Shown: positions 17,542 to 25,669 of the stretch, piece after piece
How positions within the stretch are numbered: position 1 is the first letter of the stretch
Layout of the letters: every line of letters starts with the position of its first letter
NCBI RefSeq assembly: GCF_041821085.1
Contig: NZ_JBGUAZ010000006.1
Location: 1 to 64,000 of the forward strand
Length of the DNA stretch: 64,000 bases
Reading direction: 5' to 3'
DNA from: Natrinema sp. HArc-T2
GTDB taxonomy: Archaea > Halobacteriota > Halobacteria > Halobacteriales > Natrialbaceae
The notes under the pieces: generated by a model
What the model was told of the DNA's origin: nothing
The model's database searches: none
Seen by the model: the letters and a program-made list of their open reading frames with translations, nothing else
Translations under genes and position numbers: made by a program

Positions 17542-18690
17542 ATGTCTGACGACCTCAAGAAAGGGCTCGAGGGTGTGTTAGTCGCTGAATCGGGACTCAG
17601 CTCGATCGACGGCGATGCGGGCCAACTGATCTATCGCGGCTACACGATTGAGGACCTCGCGCGCGGTGCGAGCTACGAGGAAGTTCTGTACCTGCTCTGG
17701 AACGGTCACCTCCCGACCGAAGACGAGCTCGGACCGTTTACGGACGCGCTCATGGAAGAACGCGAGGTCAGCGAGGACGTCCTCGCGACGATGGAACGGC
17801 TCGCCGCGGCCGAGGAACAGCCGATGGCGGCGCTGCGGACTGCGGTCTCGATGTTCTCGGCGTCCGAACCTGAAACAGACGCAGACCCGGACGACCTCGA
17901 GGCGACGCTCCGGAAGGGACGCCGCATCACGGCCAAGATCCCGACCGCGCTTGCGGCCTTCGAGCGCTACCGACTCGGCGAGGAGCCGGTCGATCCCCAC
18001 CCCGATCTCGGGCTTGCGGCAAACTTCCTCTACATGCTGACCGGCGAGGTGCCCGACGACGTGGCCGCCGAGACGTTCGATCAGGCACTCATCCTCCACG
18101 CCGACCACGGCCTGAACGCCTCGACGTTTACGTCGATGGTTATCGGCTCGACGATGGCCGACATCTACAGCGCCGTTACCGGCGGCATCAGCGCCCTTTC
18201 TGGTCCGCTTCACGGCGGTGCAAACCAGGACGTCATGGAGGTCTTGATCGAGATCGACGAGAGCGACCTCGACCACCGCGAGTGGGTCGAGCAAGCCACT
18301 GAAGAGGGACGGCGCATCCCCGGCTTCGGCCACCGCGTCTACAACGTCAAAGACCCTCGCGCGAAGATCCTCCAGGAGCGCAGCGAGGAACTCGCCAACA
18401 ACGGCGAAAGCAAGTGGTACAAGTACACCACCACCATCGAACAGTACCTCTCCGAGGAGAAGGGCCTCACAGAGAAGGGCATCGCCCCGAACGTCGACTT
18501 CTACTCGGGGTCGGTCTACTACCAGCTCGGCATCCCGATCGACATGTACACCCCGATCTTCGCGATGAGCCGCGCCGGTGGCTGGATCGCCCACGTCCTC
18601 GAGTACCAGGAGGACAACCGTCTCATCCGCCCGCGCGCCCGCTATACCGGCCCGGAAAATCAGGACTTCATCCCGATCGAAGAACGGTAA
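17542..18690 (+). CDS. gltA: Citrate synthase
   Basis: The 382-residue archaeal/type I citrate synthase condenses oxaloacetate with acetyl-CoA. Signatures include GLEGVLVAESGLSSIDGDAGQLIYRGY at the start, HADHGLNASTF and SGPLHGGANQ with the substrate histidines, GFGHRVYNVKDPRA, and the C-terminal HVLEYQEDNRLIRPRARY with the catalytic Asp region. The length is normal. It has its own promoter region and no operon partner. Confidence 0.97.
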   Translation: MSDDLKKGLEGVLVAESGLSSIDGDAGQLIYRGYTIEDLARGASYEEVLYLLWNGHLPTEDELGPFTDALMEEREVSEDVLATMERLAAAEEQPMAALRTAVSMFSASEPETDADPDDLEATLRKGRRITAKIPTALAAFERYRLGEEPVDPHPDLGLAANFLYMLTGEVPDDVAAETFDQALILHADHGLNASTFTSMVIGSTMADIYSAVTGGISALSGPLHGGANQDVMEVLIEIDESDLDHREWVEQATEEGRRIPGFGHRVYNVKDPRAKILQERSEELANNGESKWYKYTTTIEQYLSEEKGLTEKGIAPNVDFYSGSVYYQLGIPIDMYTPIFAMSRAGGWIAHVLEYQEDNRLIRPRARYTGPENQDFIPIEER

Positions 18691-19072
18691 TCGCAGTCTC
18701 GGTTTCGGATTGATTTTTGTTCTCGGTTTATCGACCGCGTGAGCGCTGCTCTCGAACGAATGACCGTCAGTTACACCTCGACCGCCACAGGGCAGTGTCG
18801 GGACACCGTATCGCGGATGACGCACGTCTGTCCTCCGTCTGACGCACCAGCTATCCCACCGCAGTCTTGCGATTTCACTTTCACCGCGGGTGCATGAGAT
18901 TTATATACTCTGGGTCCCCTTCTCCATTCGCACGTCACACGCCGTGCATTCCCTGTATTCCCTGTCGTGCTACACTGCTGTAGCACATCCCTGTTGGGGG
19001 ACGACGGTGGGTCCAACCGACTCCCCGCTCCCCGACAGTAATCCTTACACCTCACGCCGAGTAGACAGGTGT
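18691..19072. other. Long leader/upstream region of ilvA
   Basis: No recognised gene. It contains a consensus TTTATATA box at 18899-18907, a perfect 8-bp hairpin at 18967-18986, and a TTACACC box near 19045 at leaderless distance from the ilvA ATG. On the minus strand a 35-37 codon frame with three cysteines ends at 18771, with the same TATA-like box 20-26 bases upstream of its candidate GTG starts; I could not decide whether it is real. Confidence 0.4.
18967..18986 (+). other. Perfect hairpin upstream of ilvA
   Basis: GTGCTACA-CTGC-TGTAGCAC forms an 8-bp stem with a 4-base loop, 87 bases before the ilvA start and about 60 bases after a strong TATA box. It could be part of an untranslated leader or a short RNA. 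Confidence 0.5.
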
Positions 19073-20284
19073 ATGCTCGAACTCGCGGATATTCTCGAGG
19101 CGCGCGAGCGGGTCAGGGAGACCGCTCGACAGACACCCCTCGAGCACTCACACACCTATTCGGCGATGACTGGGGCCGAGATCTACCTCAAACTGGAGAA
19201 CTTCCAGCGGACGGGGGCGTTCAAGATCCGTGGGGCGACAAACCGGATCGCGACGCTTTCGGAGGCACAAAAGGACGCCGGTGTCGTCACCGCGAGCGCG
19301 GGCAACCACGCCCAAGGTGTCGCGCTTGCAGCCACGCGGTCGGGCGTCGACTCGAAGATCGTCATGCCCGAATACGCGCCGATCTCGAAGGTCAAGGCGA
19401 CCAAAAGCTACGGCGCAGAGGTCGTCCTCGCCGGCAGAGACTACGACGCGGCCGCCGAACGCGCCCACGAGATCGAACGCGACGAGGGTCGCACCTACGT
19501 CCACGCCTTCGACGACGAGTACGTGATGGCCGGCCAGGGGACGATCGGCCTCGAGATTCTCGACGACTGTCCCGACGTCGAAACCGTCGTCGTCCCCATC
19601 GGCGGCGGCGGCCTCATCAGCGGGATCGCGACCGCGATCAAAGAGCAACAACCCGACGTGCGTGTCATCGGCGTCCAGGCCGAGGGGGCCTCGAGTGCAG
19701 CGCCCTCGCTCGAAAAGGGCGAACGCGTCTCGATCGACGCGGTTGATACGATCGCCGACGGGATCGCGACCCGCAGCATCGGCGAACAGACCTTCCCCCA
19801 CATTCAGGAGTACGTCGACGAGATCGTCACCGTCTCCGATCCCGAGATCGCCGTCGCGCTAGTCTACTTGCTCGAGCGCTCGAAAACCCTCGTCGAGGGC
19901 GCGGGCGCGGTCCCGCTTGCCGCCGTCCTCTTCGAGAAGTTCGACTACGCCGAGGACGAGGTCATCGTCCCCGCCCTTTGCGGTGGGAATATTGATCTCA
20001 ACACGCTCACCAACGTCATCGTCCGCGGGCTAGTCGAAACCGGTCGCTATCTGAAGATCAGGACCGTCCTGAAAGACCGACCAGGCGCGCTCGAGGACCT
20101 CCTTGATATCTTCACTGCCCACCGGGCGAACATCTACGCGATCCACCACGATCGGACCTCCCGCGAGGTCGAGATGAGTGATACGGAAGTCGAGATCGAA
20201 CTCGAGATGCGCGGCCCCGACCACGTCGATGCGTTCCTCGCCGATCTCCGGGATGCTGGCTACGTGGTCGACGTGCTCGCCTGA
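19073..20284 (+). CDS. ilvA: Threonine dehydratase with ACT domain
   Basis: The 403-residue PLP enzyme deaminates threonine (or serine) through a 2-aminoacrylate/2-aminocrotonate intermediate to 2-oxobutyrate, feeding isoleucine synthesis. KLENFQRTGAFKIRGA carries the PLP lysine, SAGNHAQGVA binds the substrate, IGGGGLISG is the phosphate loop, and residues about 325-400 form a C-terminal ACT domain. The frame is open upstream to 18890, but the ATG at 19073 begins the conserved sequence MLELADILEARERV. A ridA gene follows, a known functional partner. Confidence 0.93.
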   Translation: MLELADILEARERVRETARQTPLEHSHTYSAMTGAEIYLKLENFQRTGAFKIRGATNRIATLSEAQKDAGVVTASAGNHAQGVALAATRSGVDSKIVMPEYAPISKVKATKSYGAEVVLAGRDYDAAAERAHEIERDEGRTYVHAFDDEYVMAGQGTIGLEILDDCPDVETVVVPIGGGGLISGIATAIKEQQPDVRVIGVQAEGASSAAPSLEKGERVSIDAVDTIADGIATRSIGEQTFPHIQEYVDEIVTVSDPEIAVALVYLLERSKTLVEGAGAVPLAAVLFEKFDYAEDEVIVPALCGGNIDLNTLTNVIVRGLVETGRYLKIRTVLKDRPGALEDLLDIFTAHRANIYAIHHDRTSREVEMSDTEVEIELEMRGPDHVDAFLADLRDAGYVVDVLA

Positions 20285-20365
20285 TACGGTCTGCTGTCAC
20301 TGGGTCCCGGCACACCCGCATGACGTGGCGGGGGTGTGCCGGACATGACTGACACGAGTCCGTAT
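20284..20365. repeat. Dispersed palindromic element, copy 3
   Basis: Outer arms ATACGGTCTGCTGTCA (20284-20299) and TGACACGAGTCCGTAT (20350-20365) are near-perfect reverse complements. A perfect inner stem CCGGCACACCC / GGGTGTGCCGG lies inside. The element begins at the TGA stop of ilvA (TGATACGG). Confidence 0.8.
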
Positions 20366-20417
20366 GCGTGTTTCCGTTCCACCCCGTTTTAAGCCGACAC
20401 CGGCCGAGGTGGGGACC

Positions 20418-20798
20418 ATGAAGCGTATCATCGAGACCGACGACGCACCCGCCGCAGTCGGTGCCTACAGCCAGGCGACCAGTAACGGCTCGCTGCTCTT
20501 TACCGCCGGCCAGATCCCCCTGACGGCCGACGGCGAACTGCTCGACGACGAGCCGATCGCGGCCCAGACTGAACAGGCGCTTTACAACCTCGACGCCATT
20601 CTCGACGAAGCCGATGCGTCGTCCGAGGACATCCTCAAAGTCACCGTGTTCCTCGCGGACATCGACGACTTCGAGGCGATGAACGAGGCCTATGCCAACT
20701 ACTTCGACGACGAGCCACCGGCCAGAAGCGCCGTCGAAGCCGGCGCGCTCCCGAAGGGTGTCGGCGTCGAGATCGAAGCCGTCGCCTCCCTCGAGTGA
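20418..20798 (+). CDS. ridA: RidA enamine/imine deaminase
   Basis: The 126-residue Rid protein hydrolyses the reactive enamines released by PLP dehydratases such as IlvA, next to which it lies. Family marks are GAYSQAT, FTAGQIPL, KVTVFLADI and ARSAVEAGALPKG, where the arginine binds the substrate carboxylate. The ATG at 20418 is 28 bases after a TTTTAA box (about 20387-20392), so it probably has its own leaderless promoter despite the short distance from ilvA. Confidence 0.93.
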   Translation: MKRIIETDDAPAAVGAYSQATSNGSLLFTAGQIPLTADGELLDDEPIAAQTEQALYNLDAILDEADASSEDILKVTVFLADIDDFEAMNEAYANYFDDEPPARSAVEAGALPKGVGVEIEAVASLE

Positions 20799-20814
20799 AG
20801 GCGGTGAGCGTCCC

Positions 20815-21060
20815 GTGAGCGACTTGCTGTCCGAAATACTGGCGTCCGATCCGCGCGCCATGTCGGCCCTGCTGTGGGGACTCGTCGGCTGCCTGTCGGT
20901 GCTGGTCGCCGTTCAGGGCTATACGCTGCTCGTCGAACCGCTCGTGACGATCACGCAGGCGCTGGCGGTGGCGTTGCTGGTCGGATCCGTCGTGGCTGGT
21001 GGGGCGTACGTGCTCGAGCCACGGCTCGCTGCGTGGGCGGCCAACCGCACGACGGAGTGA
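20815..21060 (+). CDS. Small two-helix membrane protein
   Basis: An 81-residue protein starting with GTG; GGCGGTGA upstream resembles a Shine-Dalgarno site. Two hydrophobic helices, LLWGLVGCLSVLVAVQGYTLLV and ALAVALLVGSVVAGGAYVL, span most of it. It follows ridA by 16 bases and probably shares its transcript. I do not recognise a function. Confidence 0.65.
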   Translation: MSDLLSEILASDPRAMSALLWGLVGCLSVLVAVQGYTLLVEPLVTITQALAVALLVGSVVAGGAYVLEPRLAAWAANRTTE

Positions 21061-21107
21061 CCGCATCTCGTAAGGGTTAAACCACGGACGCGGTTATGAT
21101 GACGTGA

Positions 21108-21189
21108 GCCAGGATGGCCGAACGGTAAGGCGCACGCCTGGAAAGCGTGTTCCCTTTCGGGATTCAGGGTTCAAATCCCTGTCCTGGCG
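21108..21189 (+). tRNA. tRNA-Ser (GGA anticodon)
   Basis: The acceptor stem GCCAGGA (21108-21114) pairs with TCCTGGC (21182-21188), followed by discriminator G. The anticodon loop CTGGAAA places GGA at 21140-21142. A long variable arm (TCCC-TTTC-GGGA) makes it a class II tRNA as expected for serine, and GGGTTCAAATCCC forms the T arm. A TTAAAC box lies about 30 bases upstream. The 3' CCA is not encoded. Confidence 0.95.
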
Positions 21190-21252
21190 TTTTTCGAATC
21201 CAACACCTGCGAGCGGTGCGTAGCCACGCGAGCGATTCGGATTCGAAAAACG
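21188..21252. repeat. Perfect 14-bp inverted repeat directly after the tRNA
   Basis: CGTTTTTCGAATCC (21188-21201) is repeated in perfect inverse as GGATTCGAAAAACG (21239-21252). The first arm includes the T5 run that would terminate tRNA transcription and shares its first base with the acceptor stem. Confidence 0.75.
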
Positions 21253-21287
21253 ACACACGCAGGATTTGAACGAGAGACGACGTGGTT

Positions 21288-21312
21288 CGGAAGGTGCAAG
21301 CGGCACCTTCCG
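21288..21312. repeat. Stem-loop with 10-bp perfect stem
   Basis: CGGAAGGTGC (21288-21297) and GCACCTTCCG (21303-21312) form a perfect stem around a 5-base loop. A second perfect stem, CGAGACGGC-GGA-GCCGTCTCG, follows at 21319-21339. Confidence 0.7.
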
Positions 21313-21381
21313 TCATCCCGAGACGGCGGAGCCGTCTCGAACGACAGCGATCGAACGGAGTGAGATCGACCGTCTTCGCGT

Positions 21382-21400
21382 GGTTCAAATCCCGTCCTGG
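21382..21400 (+). repeat. Partial duplicate of the tRNA-Ser 3' end
   Basis: GGTTCAAATCCCGTCCTGG repeats the tRNA T arm and acceptor end (21168-21188) with one base deleted. Such repeats mark the far attachment site left by elements that integrate into tRNA genes. An inverted fragment, GCAGGATTTGAAC, lies at 21259-21271. Confidence 0.6.
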
Positions 21401-21530
21401 TTGTCTTGTGATTCAACACCTGTTGAGCGATACGTAACTTGTGGGCCCCAATCTGTGACCGGCACGGCGCAATGTCGACGCTGGTGTTGGACGTGTGGAA
21501 AGGGTAGGGGTACGCGAAGGAGGCGCTGGA

Positions 21531-21644
21531 TTACTGCTCGAGTTCCACGGGAGAATCGGTCGCGATCCAGCAGTGGGGGTCATCCGGATCTCTGAGTTCC
21601 AGACTGCCGCTTTGACACACCACCATTTCGTACTGGTCGTCCAT
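21531..21644 (-). CDS. Short conserved-looking haloarchaeal protein
   Basis: A 37-residue frame reads MDDQYEMVVCQSGSLELRDP and then DDPHCWIATDSPVELEQ. It has two cysteines, a tryptophan and a clean acidic C-terminus, and resembles short proteins that I recall as conserved across haloarchaea (recall, not a search). A CATAATCC box 28-33 bases upstream on the minus strand fits a leaderless mRNA. Function unknown. Confidence 0.65.
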   Translation of the reverse strand: MDDQYEMVVCQSGSLELRDPDDPHCWIATDSPVELEQ

Positions 21645-21811
21645 GATGACCCATCGACAACTGCATTGGGATGGATTATGGTAACGGGGCCCGTACCGTC
21701 CGGTTTCACGACGGTAGGGACTGCATACCGCCCGTGTGCTATGCCGGAGTGCGCGCTCGTCGACGCGGCTCGAGCGGACAACCTTTGCCGTCACGACCCG
21801 ATGGGTTGGCT

Positions 21812-22525
21812 ATGTGTGGTCGCTACACGCTCGTTGTCGAGCACGACACGCTCGAGGCGCGGTTCAATGCCCGATTTCGCGAGGATGGGTCCGAGTCGGG
21901 TTTCAGCCCGCGCTACAACATGGCACCGGGACAGGCACTGCCGGTGATTACGAACGCCGAGCCGGAGACGATTCGACGGCTCGAGTGGGGGCTGGTGCCG
22001 TCGTGGGCCGACGACGACAGCGGCGGGCTGATCAACGCACGGGCCGAGTCAGTCGCCGAGAAGCCGAGTTTTCGAGGTGCCTACGAGCAACGGCGGTGTC
22101 TCGTTCCCGCGGACGGCTTCTACGAGTGGGTCGAGACTGAGAACGGGAAACAGCCCTACCGAGTCACTTTCGAGGGCGATCGGGTGTTCGCGATGGCCGG
22201 CCTCTGGGAGCGCTGGGAGCCGGAAACGACCCAGACCGGCCTCGACGCCTTCGGTGGCGGTGTTGACAGTGAGACTGATACCGGCCCACTCGAGACGTTT
22301 ACCATCGTGACGACGGAGCCGAACGACCTCGTCGCGGACCTCCATCATCGGATGGCGGTGATTCTCAAGCCTGACGCCGAGGAGCAGTGGTTGACTGGCG
22401 AGGCCGGCCACGACGTGCTCGAGCCGTATCCGACCGCCGAGATGCGAGCCGATCCGGTGTCGACGGCGGTGAACGATCCGTCGACCGATGAGCCCTCGCT
22501 GATCGAGCCGGTCGAAACGGTCTGA
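21812..22525 (+). CDS. SRAP-family protein (YedK/HMCES), abasic-site DNA-protein crosslinker
   Basis: The 237-residue SRAP protein protects abasic sites in single-stranded DNA by forming a covalent link through Cys2. The start MCGRYTL puts the catalytic cysteine at position 2, which fixes the ATG at 21812. Other active-site parts are NMAPGQ, INARAES, GFYEW (glutamate) and LHHRMAVIL (histidine). The C-terminal part is acidic as usual in halophiles. Confidence 0.95.
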   Translation: MCGRYTLVVEHDTLEARFNARFREDGSESGFSPRYNMAPGQALPVITNAEPETIRRLEWGLVPSWADDDSGGLINARAESVAEKPSFRGAYEQRRCLVPADGFYEWVETENGKQPYRVTFEGDRVFAMAGLWERWEPETTQTGLDAFGGGVDSETDTGPLETFTIVTTEPNDLVADLHHRMAVILKPDAEEQWLTGEAGHDVLEPYPTAEMRADPVSTAVNDPSTDEPSLIEPVETV

Positions 22526-22599
22526 GTACCTCCGTCGCGGTCCACGACGGGGGACCCGTCCCGTCGGCGACGACCGTTCCGTTCCAACGAATATATGGT

Positions 22600-22613
22600 T
22601 TAGGCTTACCTAA
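22600..22613. promoter_or_regulatory. Iron box (DtxR/IdeR-type operator) of the dehydrogenase pair
   Basis: TTAGG-CTTA-CCTAA lies between an ATATATGG TATA box (about 22590-22597) and the leaderless ATG at 22623. A repressor bound here would block polymerase. Confidence 0.75.
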
Positions 22614-22622
22614 TTCTCGCCA

Positions 22623-23141
22623 ATGAAGCTGACCAGGCGAGACGCGGTTGCCGCGCTGGCCGCACTCGGTGTCGGTGGGACGCTGTCGGGCTGTGTAGCC
22701 CCACCCGGATCCGAGCCGGTCGACGTCGATTGGCTCCGTGAGACGCTGGTCGCGGCCGCCGACGTCGTCTATCCGAGCGAAGTCTCCGGTACGTCGACGT
22801 TCGTCGAGGCATTCCTCGAGGGCCGACTCGAGGACCCGACACACGTCGCCGGACTGGACGAGACGGTCACGGAGCTGGATGACAACGCGACGTTCTGGTA
22901 CGACGAGCCGTTTGCGGCGCTGTCGGTTACGGACCGCGAGCAGGTGCTTCGGAATCTCGATGTGGACACCGCCGACGAGGATCCAACCGGAACGACGAGC
23001 GAACGAGTCCGCTACTACGTGGTCAACGATCTCTTGCTGGCGCTGTATGCCTCACCGACGGGCGGGGAACTGGTCGGCATCGAGAACCCGCAGGGGCATC
23101 CCGGCGGGCTCGAGAGCTATCAACGGGGGCCGAACGCGTGA
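22623..23141 (+). CDS. Gluconate 2-dehydrogenase subunit 3-like Tat lipoprotein
   Basis: The 172-residue small subunit of a GMC-type membrane-bound dehydrogenase has a Tat signal, LTRRDAVAALAALG, with lipobox LSGC at about residue 21-24. It would be exported folded and lipid-anchored outside the cell. The body (about 35-165) matches the gluconate_2-dh3 fold, with the conserved WLRETLVAAADVVYP and NPQGHPGG. The large-subunit gene starts inside its stop (GTGA). An iron box controls its promoter. Confidence 0.85.
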   Translation: MKLTRRDAVAALAALGVGGTLSGCVAPPGSEPVDVDWLRETLVAAADVVYPSEVSGTSTFVEAFLEGRLEDPTHVAGLDETVTELDDNATFWYDEPFAALSVTDREQVLRNLDVDTADEDPTGTTSERVRYYVVNDLLLALYASPTGGELVGIENPQGHPGGLESYQRGPNA

Positions 23142-24775
23142 GCTGGGATCGACCGCCCGCCGAGTCGGCGGCGCCAGCGACCGACGTGGACGCCGACCGT
23201 ACTCCTGTTTCGGACGCCGACGTCTGTGTGATCGGCGCGGGGCCCGCGGGCGGACTCGTCGCGGATCGCCTCGCCGACGCCGGTCGCGAGGTCGTCGTGC
23301 TCGAGGCCGGACCGCGGTTCGACCCAGCCGATAGACTCGCTAGACAGGAGCGGGCGATCCGCCCGGCCTACGACCGGCCGGACGTCTGGGACAGCGATCC
23401 GGAGCGCGACGCCTACGAGGCGTCGGGGGAGTGGTTCTACCCGCTGAACCACGCCCGCTCGAGGGGTGTCGGCGGCTCGACGCTGCACTGGCAGGGGATG
23501 GTGATGCGCCTCCATGAGGCTGACTTCAACTCGGCCAGCGTCCGCGGCGTCGGAACCGATTGGCCGATCGACTACCAGGAGCTGCGACCGTACTACGCCG
23601 CCGCGGAGCGCGAACTCGGCGTGGCAGGCGCCGACGACAACCCGTTCGCGCCGCCCCGCGAGCGGCCCCATCCGATGCCAGCCTTTCGATCGTCCTACAG
23701 TGATTCGCTGTTCGCCGAGGCCTGTGATGACCTCGAGATCGCGATGCACTCCGTGCCCAACGCCCGCAACTCGGAGGCCTACGACGGCCGCGGTGCATGT
23801 GTTGGCTACGGCACCTGCCAGCCGGTCTGTCCCTCGGGCGCGAAGTACGACGCGACAGTCCACGTCGAACGCGCCGAGCGAAAGGGTGCGACGGTGATCG
23901 ATCGCGCGCCAGTCCAGCGCCTCGAGCATACGGTCGACGCGATCGAGGCAGCGGTCTACGCGACGCCCGACGACGAGGAACACCGACAGGAAGCCGACGC
24001 CTTCGTGATCGCCTGTGGCGGCGTCGAGACGCCGCGCCTCCTCTTGCTTTCGGAATCGAGCCACTATCCCGACGGGCTGGCCAACTCGAGCGGTCTCGTC
24101 GGTAACTTCTTCATGGATCACCTGTTCGCCGGCACAGGTGGCGTTCTCGACGAACCCACCCGGCAGAACCACGTCGGCTTTCTCACGAGCGAGTCCCACC
24201 AGTTCTACGACGAGGCCGATGAGGAATACGCCCCGTTCAAACTCGAGTTTTTCAACTACGCTGGCCCTTCCCCAGTGGGGATGGCGCTGACCGGCGACGA
24301 CTGGGGCGACGACTTGCTCGCACGACTCCGGTCGGAGTACGGTACCCACATCGGGATGGGCGGCCTCGTCGAACAACTCCCCCGCGAGGACAGCTACATC
24401 GGGCTCGACGCGTCGACGACAGACGATCACGGCAATCCGGTTCCGGACGTCCACTGGAACGTGGGTGAGCGAGCGTTGCGAACCATCGAGCGCGTCAACG
24501 AGATTCAGGAACGGGTTCTCGACGAACTCGGCGCGGAGATCACCTGGCAGGTCGGCCCCGAGAACACGGGGCCGGCGTATCACCACATGGGGACGACTCG
24601 GATGGGTGACGACCCAACGGAGAGCGTCGTCGGGCCCGATCTGCGAACCCACGACCTCGAGAACTGCTGGATCGCCTCGAGCAGTGTCTTCCCGACCGGC
24701 GGGGCGATGAACCCGACACTAACGATCGCGGCACTGGCGCTGAAGGCCGCGGAACACGTCCTCGAGCGACTTTAG
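23138..24775 (+). CDS. GMC-family FAD dehydrogenase, large subunit
   Basis: The 545-residue flavoprotein oxidises a sugar or alcohol. VIGAGPAGGLVADRLA (about 30-45) binds FAD, GGSTLHWQG contacts the flavin, and the C-terminal HHMGTTRMG and PTGGAMNPTLT contain the catalytic His/Asn pair of GMC enzymes. ACVGYGTCQPVCPSGAKYD (about 222-240) resembles the cysteine segment that holds a 3Fe-4S cluster in bacterial FAD-dependent glucose/gluconate dehydrogenases. It has no signal, so it should be exported together with the Tat-targeted small subunit. No cytochrome subunit is nearby. Confidence 0.88.
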   Translation: MSWDRPPAESAAPATDVDADRTPVSDADVCVIGAGPAGGLVADRLADAGREVVVLEAGPRFDPADRLARQERAIRPAYDRPDVWDSDPERDAYEASGEWFYPLNHARSRGVGGSTLHWQGMVMRLHEADFNSASVRGVGTDWPIDYQELRPYYAAAERELGVAGADDNPFAPPRERPHPMPAFRSSYSDSLFAEACDDLEIAMHSVPNARNSEAYDGRGACVGYGTCQPVCPSGAKYDATVHVERAERKGATVIDRAPVQRLEHTVDAIEAAVYATPDDEEHRQEADAFVIACGGVETPRLLLLSESSHYPDGLANSSGLVGNFFMDHLFAGTGGVLDEPTRQNHVGFLTSESHQFYDEADEEYAPFKLEFFNYAGPSPVGMALTGDDWGDDLLARLRSEYGTHIGMGGLVEQLPREDSYIGLDASTTDDHGNPVPDVHWNVGERALRTIERVNEIQERVLDELGAEITWQVGPENTGPAYHHMGTTRMGDDPTESVVGPDLRTHDLENCWIASSSVFPTGGAMNPTLTIAALALKAAEHVLERL

Positions 24776-24800
24776 TGTCCATTGCTTTCGACCCATTCTG

Positions 24801-24818
24801 TTTTAGGCAAACCTAAAA
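24801..24818. promoter_or_regulatory. Iron box upstream of glycosyltransferase
   Basis: TTTTAGG-CAAA-CCTAAAA is a perfect 7+7 palindrome immediately upstream of the TATAAATG box (24820-24827). It covers the BRE position of a leaderless promoter for the gene at 24850. Confidence 0.78.
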
Positions 24819-24849
24819 CTATAAATGTAGCCGGCGGCGAGTACCGCCA

Positions 24850-25599
24850 ATGAGTACCGGGGAACAGCCCGAGATGACGGACAGACACGAGGACGAGTAC
24901 ACCTTCGACGACGTCAGCGTCGTCATGGGAACCTACAACGAGGAGGCAGCGATCGGCAAAGTACTCGCGGACATCGAGGAGGTTACCGACGGCAAGGCGG
25001 AGGTCGTCTGCGTCGACGGCTCGTCCGACCGGACGCCCGAAATCGCCCGCGAGCACGGCGCGACGGTGATCGAGCAGGAGCCACAGGGGTACGGCGTCGC
25101 CGTCCACGCGGCGATCACGGAGCCCGATCGACCGATCGTCGTCACCACTGATTGCGACGACACCTATCCGATGGAGCAGTTGCCCGAGTTCCTCGAGTTG
25201 ATCAACCAGGGCTACGACGTGGTCAGCGGCGATCGGCTGTACCACGGTGCCGAGGCGATGCCGGCGTTCAACCGCTTTGGCAACCACGCCTTCGCCGCGC
25301 TCGCGAGTCTCCTGATGGGGACTCGCGTCCACGACACCACGACTGGGATGCGCGCCTACCGACGCGAAGTCGTCGAGTCGATCGAGTGGACCGAAAACAC
25401 TGGCCTCTCGGCCGAACTGCTGATCCGACCGCTGATGCGAGGTTACGACATCCGCGAACATCCCATCGAGTACCGCGAACGTGCCGGCGAGACGAAGCTG
25501 GATCCGTTGCAAGGCGGTGCCGAGATCGCTAGATCGATCGTCAAAGTCTCGCTCGAGGAACGACTTCGAGAACTCCCCCACGAGCCGACACAGCAGTAG
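24850..25599 (+). CDS. Family 2 glycosyltransferase (dolichyl-phosphate sugar synthase type)
   Basis: A 249-residue GT-A glycosyltransferase. VVMGTYNEEAAIGKVL opens the nucleotide-binding fold, DCDDTYPMEQLPEF carries the DxD-like metal site, and TTTGMRAYRREVVE with the C-terminal HPIEYRERAGETKL is typical of dolichyl-phosphate mannose/glucose synthases. It has no membrane anchor of its own. It probably charges a lipid carrier with sugar for the GT39-like transferase encoded convergently. The iron box and TATA spacing fix the ATG at 24850. Confidence 0.9.
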   Translation: MSTGEQPEMTDRHEDEYTFDDVSVVMGTYNEEAAIGKVLADIEEVTDGKAEVVCVDGSSDRTPEIAREHGATVIEQEPQGYGVAVHAAITEPDRPIVVTTDCDDTYPMEQLPEFLELINQGYDVVSGDRLYHGAEAMPAFNRFGNHAFAALASLLMGTRVHDTTTGMRAYRREVVESIEWTENTGLSAELLIRPLMRGYDIREHPIEYRERAGETKLDPLQGGAEIARSIVKVSLEERLRELPHEPTQQ

Positions 25600-25669
25600 T
25601 CGCCGATCGTCTTTCGTTTTCGACGGGTAGCGACAGTTCATCGCGTCCCCGCTGAGCCGTAGATCGAAT

